A DNA stretch of 56,187 nucleotides, from assembly GCA_025356415.1 (NCBI GenBank), contig JANXTB010000166.1, positions 1 to 56,187 of the forward strand, given 5' to 3'. Source of the DNA: Hyphomicrobiales bacterium (GTDB lineage Bacteria > Pseudomonadota > Alphaproteobacteria > Rhizobiales > Beijerinckiaceae). Position 1 is the first letter of the stretch; the number at the start of each line of letters is the position of its first letter. Below, piece by piece: positions 1-9,399 of the stretch. The notes beneath the pieces are model-generated. The model did no database searches, was not told where the DNA came from, and saw nothing but the letters and a program-made list of their open reading frames with translations. The position numbers were made by a program, and so were the translations under genes.

Positions 1-869
1 TCCGCGACTCCGCACGGGTTGGCGTGCTTGATGATCGCGACAGCCGCCGTGCGCGCGGGATCGAATTCGCTCACGCATTCGAATGCCGCATCGGTGTCGT
101 TGACATTGTTGTAGGAGAGCTGCTTGCCCTGCACCTGCCGCGCGGTGGCGACGCCGGAGCGCTTCTCGGGCGTCAGATAAAAGCCCGCCGCCTGATGCGG
201 GTTCTCGCCATAGCGCATCTTTTCAGCCAGCCGCCCGCCGATGGCGCGGTAATCGGGCGCGTCCTCGCCGATTTCCGCCGCGAACCAGTTCGAGATCGCC
301 GCATCATAGGCGGCGGTGCGCGCATAGGCCTTCTGCGCCAGCGCACGGCGCAGGCCGATCGTCGTCGCACAATTGTTTTCCTGCAGCGCATGCAGCACGC
401 GCTGGTAATCTTCCACATCGACCACCACGGCGACATCGCCATGGTTCTTCGCCGCTGCGCGGATCATCGCCGGGCCGCCGATGTCGATGTTCTCGATGCA
501 ATCGTCATAAGCCGCGCCCTTCGCGACCGTCGCCTCGAACGGGTAGAGGTTCACCACCAGCAGGTCGATCGCCGGGATCGAATGGGCGAGCATCGCCGCC
601 TCGTGCTCGGGGTTCTCGCGGATGGCGAGCAGGCCACCATGCACGGCCGGATGCAGCGTCTTCACGCGCCCGTCCATCATTTCCGGATAGCCGGTCAGGT
701 CCGCGACATCCTTCACGGGTAGACCAGCGTCGGCCAGCGCCTTGCGGGTCCCCCCGGTCGAGACGAGTTCGACGCCCAGCTCATGCAGCGCGCGGGCGAA
801 GTCGACCAGGCCGGACTTGTCGGAAACGGAAAGCAGGGCGCGCGTCACGCGGCGCGGATGGGTGGTCAT
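1..869 (-). CDS. purH: Bifunctional purine biosynthesis protein PurH, cut by the window edge
   Basis: AICAR formyltransferase/IMP cyclohydrolase, the last two steps of de novo IMP synthesis in the cytosol. The minus-strand reading starts at ATG 869 with [20 protein letters not shown] and stays open to base 1, giving about 289 of a usual ~530 residues; it is absent from the ORF track because its stop lies outside. The MGS-like cyclohydrolase domain is complete ([41 protein letters not shown]) and the formyltransferase part begins near the edge (YGENPHQ, then IIKHANPCG). In related alphaproteobacteria purH often follows rsmB and a heparinase-like gene on the same strand; here autotransporter genes separate them. 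The truncation is a window artefact. Confidence 0.96.
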   Translation of the reverse strand, partial: MTTHPRRVTRALLSVSDKSGLVDFARALHELGVELVSTGGTRKALADAGLPVKDVADLTGYPEMMDGRVKTLHPAVHGGLLAIRENPEHEAAMLAHSIPAIDLLVVNLYPFEATVAKGAAYDDCIENIDIGGPAMIRAAAKNHGDVAVVVDVEDYQRVLHALQENNCATTIGLRRALAQKAYARTAAYDAAISNWFAAEIGEDAPDYRAIGGRLAEKMRYGENPHQAAGFYLTPEKRSGVATARQVQGKQLSYNNVNDTDAAFECVSEFDPARTAAVAIIKHANPCGVA

Positions 870-1031
870 GGGTGCGGTCTCGCGGAGAGGAAAGATCTGC
901 CGCGCGCTTAGCACGGACGGCGCAAGGGGGCAAAGGCGGGGGAGTGGGGTGGAAGGAATATTGCGCTAACCTTTGTTGCGGACGCCCAAGCCTTGACCTA
1001 GACCATACCGCTGGGACCGGCTAAGGTCTTT

Positions 1032-1633
1032 TTGAGTTTTGCTGTCGGCAACATCGATATCGGCGGGGTGGCGGGTCTCGGCGGGGCGGTTTCTTCGGAG
1101 CGCGATTCGGCCATCTATGCCCAAACGGGTGGAGGCAAAACTTCGGCGCCAACCTGGTCTCGACCCGCCTTGAGATCGGCCAGATATTCGCCACCGGGTG
1201 GCCGGTCAACCTGACGCCCTTCGCAGCTTTCGAGCCGTCGTGGCTGATGCAGGACGCCTATTTGGAAACTGGCGCCGCCACCATCGCGCTGGGCTACGGC
1301 CGGACCACGACCCGCGCGCTGCCGGCGACGCTCGGCATGAAGGTCGACGGCGACATCATGCTCGACGGCATGCGGGTGACGCCCTCGGTGACGCTGGGCT
1401 GGGTGCACAACTTCGCCGAGACCTCGAGCCTGTCGCCGTTCTTCACGGCCCTGCCGGGATCCACCTTCACGGTGGCGGGCGCGAAGGGAGACCGCAATCT
1501 GGCGCGCACCGAGTTCAATCTTGAGGCGACGCCATACGGGTCGATGGCGACCTTCTACGCCAACGCCCGCGCCGATCTCGGCGCCCGCACTTCGGCCGTG
1601 CGCGGCACGGGCGGCATGATGATGCGCTTCTGA
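1032..1633 (+). pseudogene. Autotransporter remnant (deleted and frameshifted copy)
   Basis: A broken relative of the autotransporter that follows. Frame 3 from about 1044 reads GNIDIGGVAGLGGAV...IYAQTGGG, matching the passenger stretch GNILVGGASGLDGAV...IYASNSGGG of the complete copy. At about 1131-1139 the similarity jumps to frame 2, NFGANLVSTRLEIGQIF, matching the barrel stretch ...LLYAARVEIGQRF, and continues to the C-terminal GTGGMMMRF with a terminal Phe as in outer-membrane barrels. The junction therefore joins passenger to barrel out of frame after a large internal deletion. No signal peptide or start is visible. The track ORF at 1247 is only the last 128 residues of the barrel. Confidence 0.8.
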
Positions 1634-1660
1634 CGCTTGGCATCCTTCGCAAACGACAAA

Positions 1661-1688
1661 CCCGCCGGCTCGCGCCGGCGGGTTTTTT
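1661..1688 (+). terminator. Rho-independent terminator after the autotransporter remnant
   Basis: Perfect 9-bp GC stem (CCCGCCGGC / GCCGGCGGG) with a TCGC loop followed by six T, 27 bases after the barrel stop. An almost identical hairpin follows the third autotransporter copy, so the terminators were probably duplicated with the genes. Confidence 0.85.
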
Positions 1689-1808
1689 GTTGGCACAAAA
1701 GCCGCGCGGTCAAAACCTTGGGCTCGACCATCGCGTAGACGCGGTCTAACGTCTGTAAGGGATTTTTTAACCATACTTGGGGCCCGACCCCGATTTTTGT
1801 TTAAATAC

Positions 1809-1820
1809 TTGAGAGACCAA
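1809..1820 (+). promoter_or_regulatory. Ribosome-binding leader that fixes the start of the complete autotransporter
   Basis: TTGAGAGA followed by four bases and ATGATTTTCAA. The same block (TTGAGAGA, five bases, ATGATTTTCAA) precedes the third copy at 4285-4298. This shared leader and start argues for ATG 1821 rather than the longer ORF-track start at 1797. Confidence 0.6.
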
Positions 1821-4259
1821 ATGATTTTCAAGTCTGTCGCAGGCCCCGCGCTGCGCGAATCAGCTGACGCCCAAAGGCCGATAAACCGCGCGGGCCTCCG
1901 GCGGGCCTTGCGGACAGGAACGATCCTGGGCGCCGGGGCGCTGATGCTGGCGCCTGTTTCAGCGCTTGCGACCGACTATCCATTTTCAACTGCGCAGACG
2001 ACCAGCATAACCGCGACCGCGTCGGGCTCGGACACCATCAACCTGACCACGACCAGCGGCGGGACCGTCATCGTCGCAAGCGGCGACGCAATCTCGACAA
2101 CCGCCGCTGACGGCACGACGCAGATTACCCTCGCAGCCAAAGTCAGCGGCGGCGCGAGTGGCGTTTTGGCCAGCACTGGTTTGGGGCTTGTCACCATCAA
2201 GCTTGCAAGCGGCGCGACCATAACGGGCACGAGCGGCTATGGCGTCAAGGTGACGAGCGGGAGCGGCAATATCCTCGTCGGCGGCGCCAGCGGCCTCGAC
2301 GGCGCTGTCTCGGGCGCGACCGGTATCTACGCCTCGAACAGCGGCGGTGGCACGGTCGTCATCAAGACCAACGCCAATGTGACGGGCACGGGCGGCGCCG
2401 CCATCGAGACCATCGCCGACACGGGCGCAACAACGATCACGATCGCCAGCGCATCGACGGTCGCTGGCTCCAGCAACGCGATCTCCGCCACAACCACGAC
2501 CGGCAATGTCACGGTGAACAGTGCGGGCACGGTCAAGGGTTCGCTGACGGCTGTCCTCAACAGCGGCGGAACCGGCACATTCACCTTCAACAACACCGGC
2601 ACGCTCGCGTTGTCGAGCAGCCAGTCCAACACGGGCTTCACGATCGTCAACAAGGCCGCCGGCGTTCTCACCGGCACAGGTTCGTTTGGCGCTGTGAGTG
2701 CCGAGCTCGACTCGATCATTCGGCCCGGCGATCGCACGCTTGCGATCCCCTCCAGCGGCGTGCCTGTCATGGGCGTGCTGCGTACGGGCAATCTCACGCT
2801 CGCGTCGGGCGCCAAAGTGGAAGTGCGCGCCGATTATTCCGGAGGCAGCGATTACATCGCCGTCACCGGGACCGCCGCGCTGGGCGGCGCAACGCTGAAA
2901 ATTCTCGCGACGCCCAACAACGAAAGGACCTGGATGGCCGGCCCCAAGACGTTCACGGTGCTCACCGCGACGGGCGGCGTCACGGGCACATTCGCCAGCG
3001 TCACGACGGAATACGCGTTCCTGAGCGCGACGGCGAGCTACGCGACGCCAAACCTCGTCACCGCGACGCTCACGCGAAACAGCGTGAAATTCGCCGATGT
3101 CGCCACCACGAAACTGCAAACCGCCGTCGGCAGCGTCCTCGATGGCTACGCGTCGCAATCCACCAATGCCCTGATACAAAAGATCACCACGCTGACACGG
3201 CTGGAGGCGCCCTCCGCCCTGCAACAACTGGCGGGCGCGGGGCTCATCAGCACGCATTCGCAGGCATTCGGCGCCAGCCGGCTCGTCATCGACACGGTAT
3301 CCGCCGAAATGGGCCGCTACACCGGCTCGGCCGGCGGCGGCGCGGCGCTCTCCTATATCGAAGACACGCGCATCAAGACCAAGGCGTTCAAGGATGTCGC
3401 CCCGAAGGTGGAGCCGATCGCCGACGGGCGCGTCTGGGCGCAGATGATGGGCGGCATCGGCGCCATCAAGGCCAATGAAGGAAGCGGGGCGCCTGCCGAA
3501 CGCGCCTCGACTTACGGCATCGCGGCCGGCATCGATACGGCGCTCAATCCGAACCTGCGCATCGGCGTCGCGCTTGCGGGTGGCCAGTCGACCCTGAAGG
3601 TCGCGGGACTTTCAACAAAGTCCGACGCGACATGGGGACAAGGGGCGCTTTACGCAGTCGCCACCGACGGCGCGCTCTACGCCAAGACATCCCTCACGAT
3701 GGGTTACATTTCAAACGCGACCGAACGCACCATCACGGCATTCACCACGCCCGAAAAGGCAACCGGCGAATTCGCCTCGCTGCTCTATGCGGCGCGGGTC
3801 GAAATCGGCCAGCGCTTCGAGATGAAGCCCGCCGGCGTGACGCCTTTCCTCGCCTTCGAACCCTCGCTGCTCGCACAGAACGCCTATAGTGAAAAGGCCG
3901 CGACGCCGATCGCGCTCGGCTTCAGCAAGAGCACCGCCAACGCCCTGCCGGGAACGCTGGGCGTAAAGATCGACGCCAACATCGATCTCGGCGACGTGCG
4001 CCTGACGCCGTCGGCGACGCTCGCCTGGGTGCATAATTTCGCAAACGCCACGACCCTCTCGCCGTTCTTCACCGCCCTGCACGGCTCCACATTCAGTGTG
4101 ACGGGCGCGGAAGGCGATCGCGATCTCGCGCGCACCGAACTCAACATCGAGGCGACACGCTACGGCTCGCTCGCGAGCGTCTACGCCAATGCGCGCGCCG
4201 ATTACGGCCAGCGCACCTACAGTCTGCGCGGCACCGGCGGCATGATGGTTCGTTTCTGA
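1821..4259 (+). CDS. Autotransporter outer membrane protein (complete copy)
   Basis: Predicted type V secreted protein of 812 residues. A signal region runs to about residue 50 (hydrophobic TILGAGALMLAPVSALA). Next comes a Gly/Ser/Thr/Ala-rich passenger of about 430 residues made of short beta-helix-like strands (GTVIVASGD, GSGNILVGGASG), then a junction and a C-terminal beta-barrel of about 300 residues ending GTGGMMVRF with the terminal Phe needed for BAM recognition. The start follows the leader shared with the next gene. The first gene of the trio is a remnant; the third lacks the passenger. No catalytic motif is visible in the passenger, so adhesion or surface display is a family-based guess and the ligand is unknown. 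Confidence 0.87.
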   Translation: MIFKSVAGPALRESADAQRPINRAGLRRALRTGTILGAGALMLAPVSALATDYPFSTAQTTSITATASGSDTINLTTTSGGTVIVASGDAISTTAADGTTQITLAAKVSGGASGVLASTGLGLVTIKLASGATITGTSGYGVKVTSGSGNILVGGASGLDGAVSGATGIYASNSGGGTVVIKTNANVTGTGGAAIETIADTGATTITIASASTVAGSSNAISATTTTGNVTVNSAGTVKGSLTAVLNSGGTGTFTFNNTGTLALSSSQSNTGFTIVNKAAGVLTGTGSFGAVSAELDSIIRPGDRTLAIPSSGVPVMGVLRTGNLTLASGAKVEVRADYSGGSDYIAVTGTAALGGATLKILATPNNERTWMAGPKTFTVLTATGGVTGTFASVTTEYAFLSATASYATPNLVTATLTRNSVKFADVATTKLQTAVGSVLDGYASQSTNALIQKITTLTRLEAPSALQQLAGAGLISTHSQAFGASRLVIDTVSAEMGRYTGSAGGGAALSYIEDTRIKTKAFKDVAPKVEPIADGRVWAQMMGGIGAIKANEGSGAPAERASTYGIAAGIDTALNPNLRIGVALAGGQSTLKVAGLSTKSDATWGQGALYAVATDGALYAKTSLTMGYISNATERTITAFTTPEKATGEFASLLYAARVEIGQRFEMKPAGVTPFLAFEPSLLAQNAYSEKAATPIALGFSKSTANALPGTLGVKIDANIDLGDVRLTPSATLAWVHNFANATTLSPFFTALHGSTFSVTGAEGDRDLARTELNIEATRYGSLASVYANARADYGQRTYSLRGTGGMMVRF

Positions 4260-4284
4260 GGCCGCTGAATGTTTTCGATGCCTA

Positions 4285-4297
4285 TTGAGAGAGCGAC
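4285..4297 (+). promoter_or_regulatory. Leader duplicated from the upstream autotransporter
   Basis: TTGAGAGAGCGAC directly before ATG 4298 repeats the leader of the upstream copy. It sits 25 bases after that gene's stop, so the two genes are probably cotranscribed. Confidence 0.55.
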
Positions 4298-5476
4298 ATG
4301 ATTTTCAATTCTGGCGCGGACGTCGCGCGGCGCCGAACAGATGCGGCGCCGAAAAAAGAAGCGCAGCTGCGGCAGGCCCTGCCGGCTTTCGCAATTCTTG
4401 GCGCGACCGCGCTGAGCGTCTTGCCGCGCGCGGCGCTGGCGGCGGACTTCGTTTATTGGGGCGACAGCACTTATTCGCAGGCCTTCGGCGCGGGCCGCCT
4501 GCTCACCGACGCAGTGTCCACCGAAATGGGCCGTTTCACCGAGTCTGCGAACGGCGGCGCGGCGCTTTCCTATGCCGATGAAGCGCGCATCAAGACAAAT
4601 GCGTTCAAGGACGTCGCACGAAAAGCCGAGCCCATGGAGGACGGACGCGTCTGGGCCGAGGCGCTCGGCGGCATCGCCAACATGAAAGCCAATAGCGGAA
4701 CCGGCGCGCCTGCCGAACGCGCATCGAATTACGGCGTCGCGGCGGGCGTCGATACGGCGATCGACACCAACCTGCGCATCGGGTTCGCGCTGTCGGGTGG
4801 GCAGTCGGCCCTGAAAGTCGCGGCGCTGGCCACCAGGTCAGACGCACTATGGGGACTGGCCGCCTTCTACGCGGTGGCTACCGACGGGGCGACCTACGCC
4901 AAAACCTCACTGACAATCGGCTACATCACGACCGAGACCGAGCGCACCGTCATCGTCTCGACCACGCCGCAAAAGGCGACCGGCACGTTCGACTCGCTGC
5001 TCTATGCGGCGCGCGTAGAAATCGGCCAACGAATGGACATGAAGCGCATCGGCGTAACGCCGTTCGTGGCCTTCGAGCCTTCGCTCGTGGCGCAGAACGG
5101 CTATAGCGAAAAGGCGGTTCCGTCCATTGCGCTCGACTTTGACAAGAGCACCGCCAACGCGCTGCCCGGCACGCTCGGCCTGAAGGTCGATGGCGACATC
5201 GCGCTCCGCAACATCAAGATGACTCCATCGGCAACGCTCGGCTGGGTGCACAATTTCGCCAAGACCACGAGCATCACGCCGTTCTTCACGTCGCTGCCCG
5301 GCGCCACCTACACGGTGGCTCGCGCGGAAGGCGATCGCGATCTGGCGCGCACGGAGTTCAACCTCGAGGCCACACGTGCCGGCTCGATGGCGAGCGTCTT
5401 CGCCAACACGCGCGCCGACTTCGGCCTGCGCACCACCAGCGTGCGCGGCACAGGCGGCGTGATGATGCGCTTCTGA
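4298..5476 (+). CDS. Passenger-less autotransporter beta-barrel protein
   Basis: 392 residues: a signal peptide ending LPRAALA-ADF, then almost immediately the barrel, from STYSQAFGAGRLLTDAVSTE to the terminal GTGGVMMRF. It aligns over the whole barrel with the upstream copy (STHSQAFGASRLVIDTVSAE...GTGGMMVRF). The roughly 450-residue passenger is missing, yet the frame is intact and the stop position conserved. Known autotransporters need the barrel to export a passenger, so this product may be a plain outer-membrane barrel; that is inference. It ends with a strong terminator. Alternatives are a recent deletion allele or a donor for recombination with the other copies. Confidence 0.85.
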   Translation: MIFNSGADVARRRTDAAPKKEAQLRQALPAFAILGATALSVLPRAALAADFVYWGDSTYSQAFGAGRLLTDAVSTEMGRFTESANGGAALSYADEARIKTNAFKDVARKAEPMEDGRVWAEALGGIANMKANSGTGAPAERASNYGVAAGVDTAIDTNLRIGFALSGGQSALKVAALATRSDALWGLAAFYAVATDGATYAKTSLTIGYITTETERTVIVSTTPQKATGTFDSLLYAARVEIGQRMDMKRIGVTPFVAFEPSLVAQNGYSEKAVPSIALDFDKSTANALPGTLGLKVDGDIALRNIKMTPSATLGWVHNFAKTTSITPFFTSLPGATYTVARAEGDRDLARTEFNLEATRAGSMASVFANTRADFGLRTTSVRGTGGVMMRF

Positions 5477-5496
5477 GGTCAGCCGCGCGCAAAAGA

Positions 5497-5530
5497 AAAA
5501 AGCCGCCGGCTCGCGCCGGCGGTTTTCAAC
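5497..5530. terminator. Bidirectional terminator between autotransporter 3 and ialB
   Basis: CCGCCGGC-TCGC-GCCGGCGG with an A-rich run on the left and TTTT on the right, so it can stop transcription of the convergent genes on both strands. It is near-identical to the hairpin at 1661. Confidence 0.8.
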
Positions 5531-5539
5531 GCTGAGAGA

Positions 5540-6082
5540 TCAGCTCTTCGCCATCGCGTCCAGCGCCTGCGCCAAGCCGCGGAACGAGAACGGCAGCACG
5601 ACATCCTGATTGCCGGCGTTGCGGAACAGTATCTGTCCCGGTTTCGCCGCCACGCGCCACGCGTTCAATGTCTCAGGCCTGATCTCGACATCGGCGACAC
5701 AACCGAAATTGGCGCAACGCCGCCAGCCCAGACTCGCGGCCTGCGCGGGCTGCTCCTCGACCTGCATTAGCGGAGCCTTGTCGAAGGCGGCGTTGATCGG
5801 CACGATGATGGTCAGCCGCAACGGCGCTTTCGCCGCCGGACGTCCCACGGCGATTTGCGCAACAGGCGCCGTTTGCCCCTGCATCTGCAAGGTTTGCGTC
5901 ACTTCGCAAAGGCTCGTCTTGCCGTCCTTCTCGCGGACGCAACGCAGCGTCCAGTCCGAATAGGTCGCCGTTGTCACGCTGGGCTCCAGGGACACCGGCG
6001 CATCCTGCGCATGCGCCACAGTCGCTGAAAGCACGAGAAGGCCAGCGCCAGCGCGGAAAAGCGCGGAAAAAAGAGAAGTCAT
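5540..6082 (-). CDS. Invasion-associated locus B (IalB) family secreted protein
   Basis: About 180 residues. ATG 6082 is preferred over the track's TTG at 6103 because GAGG lies just upstream and the result is a clean signal peptide (MTSLFSALFRAGAGLLVLSA, cleavage after VAHA). The mature part has the IalB pattern: YSDWTLRCV near the N-terminus, a CEVTQTLQMQG segment, conserved cysteines (WRRCANFGCVADV) and PFSFRGLAQALDAM at the C-terminus. IalB proteins are periplasmic or outer-membrane associated and were named from Bartonella invasion, but they are common in free-living Rhizobiales where their role is not settled. A paralogue lies at 13.5 kb. Confidence 0.88.
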   Translation of the reverse strand: MTSLFSALFRAGAGLLVLSATVAHAQDAPVSLEPSVTTATYSDWTLRCVREKDGKTSLCEVTQTLQMQGQTAPVAQIAVGRPAAKAPLRLTIIVPINAAFDKAPLMQVEEQPAQAASLGWRRCANFGCVADVEIRPETLNAWRVAAKPGQILFRNAGNQDVVLPFSFRGLAQALDAMAKS

Positions 6083-6158
6083 GAATCCTCGCGTCAAAAG
6101 CAATAAGCAATGCGCGAGTATTGCAGGTTGCAGGCATTAAACCAACAGATGACGCGGT

Positions 6159-7934
6159 TTATCCCAGACGTTCCACTGTCCAGATGATCGCCGGATAATC
6201 ACGCACGCGCGCGTTGATGACGATCTGCGTCGTGTTGCGCGGGCCTTCGCGGCCACCGAGGAAAATGCTTTCCTCAAGGCTCGTCTGAAGGCCGCTGGCG
6301 CGAAACAGCCATTCCTGACCGTCGGCCAGCAACAAGTGAATGGCGCCGCCGTCCTCGAGAATTTCGGCGCGCACGAATGGGTGCAAATGAAAACGCACCG
6401 CATATTCCGCCTGTCCGGCGCCCGGCACGCGTCGCGCAGTGGGCGGCAGCCGGTCTTCGCCTTCGATACGGCGCCCGTCGGCGGCCAGCGTCAGCCGGCG
6501 ATGGTGGACGATGCCGAAGCGCTGGTCGTAGCCATCATGCGCGGCCTCGATTTCGAGCGCGTGGGCGTCTTCAAGACGCCGCGCGTCGACCTTTCGGGGG
6601 CCGGCGATCACCTGACCGGCGACCCAGCGGTCGAGGCCGGCGCCCGTCGCGAAACGGCACGAGGACACATCGTTCACCACCAGTGTCGAATGCGCCGCGG
6701 TGGTGCGCGCAGCCTCGCGCAAGGCAGGGCGGGAATTATACGGCACGCCGCAATTCACGATGACGCGTTGGCCCGCGCTCGACATCTCAAAGGACAGGGC
6801 GCCGGCATGCGCATCGCAGGAAAAGGCTGCGGGCGGCGGCGCGCCGACATCGGCGACGATGATCGTCTCGCCAGCTTCCAGCCGTTCATAGCCGGAGTTC
6901 GGCGCATGCATCAGCGGCATGGCGCGCGCGTCGTCATAGGCCAGCACGGTGGCGAGCGCGTGAGCCGCGGTCGGGCCCATGCCGTTGAACAAGGCCACCG
7001 ATCCATCGCCGTGCCGGAACAGGCGCAGCATCGGCATCATGCGGTCGATCACATTGAGCAGCATCTGCGGCGCGCTGGCACCGCGCGCGGCATAGGCCTG
7101 ACGCAGCGGCAACAGATCGAGCAGCAGGTCGATGATCATCTGCGGGTTGCGGCCAATGTGCCCGCCGTCGACGAGGATCTGCGCGCTCAACTCGTCGATG
7201 AGAAGCTTCGTGCCGCGCCGCGCGAGTTTCGGCATCCCTTGCGCACAGAGCCCGAGCTCGGCGAGCGCGATCGTGCACAGCAGCCGCGCCTCGCCCTCGA
7301 GCCCGTCGGCCATGCAGCGCTGCAGATGCTTGGCGTGCTGGCCGAGCGCGCGCATGAAGCGGCGATAAAAGACGCGATCGGCGCCGTCCAGAATGAGCGG
7401 CGATTGCGCCAGCCACGACAGCAGCCGGCGCGCGGCGACGCCTGCATGCCAGTCGATCTTGTCGTAGGCGCGACCGCGCGCGCTCAGCCAGTCGCCAATC
7501 AGGGCGCGCGCATTGGCCCGCGCCAGCGCGGTATCGGCGGCCCGCAAATGGCGCAGCCACGAGAAGCCGGCGAGCCCTACCGCCCAGCCCGGCGAAGGCG
7601 CTTCCATTTCGAACGGCGAGGCGCCATGCGTGTTCACGGCCTTGCCGGCGAAGACGAAATAGCCGGAGTAAATATCGGCCGCGATGGTCGGATCGGTGGT
7701 GCGGATGTCCTGCGGGGCGATCAGCAGGCGTTCGGGCGAAGCTGTGCTGAAGGCCGACACGAGACGCAGCGGCGCGCGCGCGCAGCGCATCAGGAGCATC
7801 GCCCCGCGGCCCGCGACAAGCCGCGTCAGCCGCATGCGATCGGCCCCATTCGTCGATCCCGAAGCCAACATTCCCCCGAAGGTCATGGCGCGCCAAAATG
7901 GATGCGGACGCGACATGCGTCCCAACCGCCGCAT
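6159..7934 (-). CDS. Heparinase II/III family protein
   Basis: 591 residues with an N-terminal alpha-helical toroid-like region (RAYDKIDWHAGVAARRLLSWL, DGGHIGRNPQMIIDLLLDLL) and a C-terminal heparinase II/III beta domain (residues ~370-590, including CDAHAGALSFEMS, AHSTLVVND and HHRRLTLAADGRRIEGED). The family contains polysaccharide lyases; the true substrate in Rhizobiales is unknown. It lies 57 bases after rsmB on the same strand, the usual rsmB-heparinase-purH order, interrupted on its far side by the autotransporters. No obvious signal peptide is present. A second ATG at residue 7 is an alternative start. Confidence 0.88.
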   Translation of the reverse strand: MRRLGRMSRPHPFWRAMTFGGMLASGSTNGADRMRLTRLVAGRGAMLLMRCARAPLRLVSAFSTASPERLLIAPQDIRTTDPTIAADIYSGYFVFAGKAVNTHGASPFEMEAPSPGWAVGLAGFSWLRHLRAADTALARANARALIGDWLSARGRAYDKIDWHAGVAARRLLSWLAQSPLILDGADRVFYRRFMRALGQHAKHLQRCMADGLEGEARLLCTIALAELGLCAQGMPKLARRGTKLLIDELSAQILVDGGHIGRNPQMIIDLLLDLLPLRQAYAARGASAPQMLLNVIDRMMPMLRLFRHGDGSVALFNGMGPTAAHALATVLAYDDARAMPLMHAPNSGYERLEAGETIIVADVGAPPPAAFSCDAHAGALSFEMSSAGQRVIVNCGVPYNSRPALREAARTTAAHSTLVVNDVSSCRFATGAGLDRWVAGQVIAGPRKVDARRLEDAHALEIEAAHDGYDQRFGIVHHRRLTLAADGRRIEGEDRLPPTARRVPGAGQAEYAVRFHLHPFVRAEILEDGGAIHLLLADGQEWLFRASGLQTSLEESIFLGGREGPRNTTQIVINARVRDYPAIIWTVERLG

Positions 7935-7991
7935 TAAGCAGAGAGATGCTTAACCTTTTATTTAAAATTTAAGCTTGGCCGGGGGAATTGG

Positions 7992-9359
7992 TCAACGCTT
8001 GGCGAGCCGCGCGGCAAAGAATCCGTCGAGTCCGGCCAGCCGCGGGGTCTCGTTTGGCAGGTGGCACGGCAGCGTCCGCAATTCGCCCTCGGGGTTGATG
8101 CACTCGGAGAGGCCGCCAATCTCGTCCGCGCGGATCGGAACCCGCACCAGGTCCGGATTGCGCCTCAGCAGCGCGGCGATCTGCTGTTCGCCCTCTTCGG
8201 GCTCTAGCGAACAGGTGCAGTAAACGAGCCGGCCACCGCTCGCCAGCATGGCCGCAGCGCGATCCAGCATCTTTGACTGGACGGCGGCGAGGCTGGCGAT
8301 GTCGCCCGACTTCTTGGTCCAGGCCACATCCGGATGCCGGCGGATCGTTCCGGTCGCCGAACAGGGCGCGTCAAGCAGGATGGCGTCGAAAGGCGCGGCC
8401 TCGTAGGCGAGCACATCGCCGACGCGGATCTCGGCTGTGAGCTGCAGCCGTTCGAGATTGAGGGTGAGCCGCTTCAGCCGCTCGGCGGAGCGGTCGAGCG
8501 CCGTAACCTCGGCGCCCGCGGCCACCAATTGCGCGGTCTTGCCGCCGGGCGCCGCGCATAGGTCCGCAATGCGCTCGCCGGGCTTGGCGTCGAGAAGGCG
8601 GGCGGGAATGGCGGCGGCGGCGTCCTGTACCCACCACTGGCCCTGCGCATAGCCGGGCAATTCTTCCACCGGCGCCTGTGAGACCACCCGCAGCGAACCG
8701 GTCGGCAGCATCACGCCCTCAGGAATGAGGGCGGGATCGGCGCCGGGCTTCAGGGTGAGGTCGAGCGTCGGCTCGTTGCGGTGCGCCAGTGCGATCTGTG
8801 CGGCGATCTCGTCGCCATAGGCCTTGCGCCAGCGGGTCGCCAGCCAATGCGGCGCATCGGCGAACGGGTCCGCCTGCTGTTCGAATTCGGTGCGGCGGCG
8901 CGCGATGTTGCGCAGCACGGCGTTGACGAGCCCGGCGAAAGGCGCGGTGCGCGCCTGATGGCGCACGGCCCGTACCGCGAGATCGACGGCGGCATGGTCG
9001 GGCACGTCCATGAACAGGATCTGCGCGGCGCCGATCAACAGCGTCCACTCGATGCCCTGCCCCTTTTTCGGCAAACCATCGTCCAACGTCGCGGCCAGCG
9101 CGAGTCGCAGCACGCCGAGGTGGCGAAGGGCGGCCAGAACGATCGAGCGCACCAGCGCGCGATCACGCGCATCGAGACCCGACAGCGCCTCTGGCCCCGC
9201 GCCGGGCGCAAAACGCTCGTCCAGCGACAGGCCGTTGCCGGCGACTTCGGCCAGAATGGCGGCGGCTGCGAGACGCACGGCAAGGCCCGGCGCCATTTCG
9301 GGCGGGGGCGCCCGGCGACCAAAGCCCGAGGATCCGCGTGGCGCTTCCCGTTTCACCAT
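7992..9359 (-). CDS. rsmB: 16S rRNA (cytosine-C5)-methyltransferase RsmB
   Basis: 455 residues from ATG 9359 (MVKREAPRGSSGFGRR); the track's longer start would run into htpX. An N-terminal NusB-like helical domain (residues ~30-160, GLVNAVLRNIARR) precedes the SAM-dependent m5C methyltransferase domain with motif I DLCAAPGGKTAQL, motif IV LLDAPCSATGTIRRHPD (catalytic Cys in PCS) and motif VI LVYCTCSLEPEEGEQQ (second Cys). It methylates C967 (E. coli numbering) of 16S rRNA. It starts 40 bases after htpX and is likely cotranscribed with it. Confidence 0.95.
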   Translation of the reverse strand: MVKREAPRGSSGFGRRAPPPEMAPGLAVRLAAAAILAEVAGNGLSLDERFAPGAGPEALSGLDARDRALVRSIVLAALRHLGVLRLALAATLDDGLPKKGQGIEWTLLIGAAQILFMDVPDHAAVDLAVRAVRHQARTAPFAGLVNAVLRNIARRRTEFEQQADPFADAPHWLATRWRKAYGDEIAAQIALAHRNEPTLDLTLKPGADPALIPEGVMLPTGSLRVVSQAPVEELPGYAQGQWWVQDAAAAIPARLLDAKPGERIADLCAAPGGKTAQLVAAGAEVTALDRSAERLKRLTLNLERLQLTAEIRVGDVLAYEAAPFDAILLDAPCSATGTIRRHPDVAWTKKSGDIASLAAVQSKMLDRAAAMLASGGRLVYCTCSLEPEEGEQQIAALLRRNPDLVRVPIRADEIGGLSECINPEGELRTLPCHLPNETPRLAGLDGFFAARLAKR

Positions 9360-9399
9360 GAATGCCGCGCGCCGCAGATCGTCATGCCAGATGCTCCTG

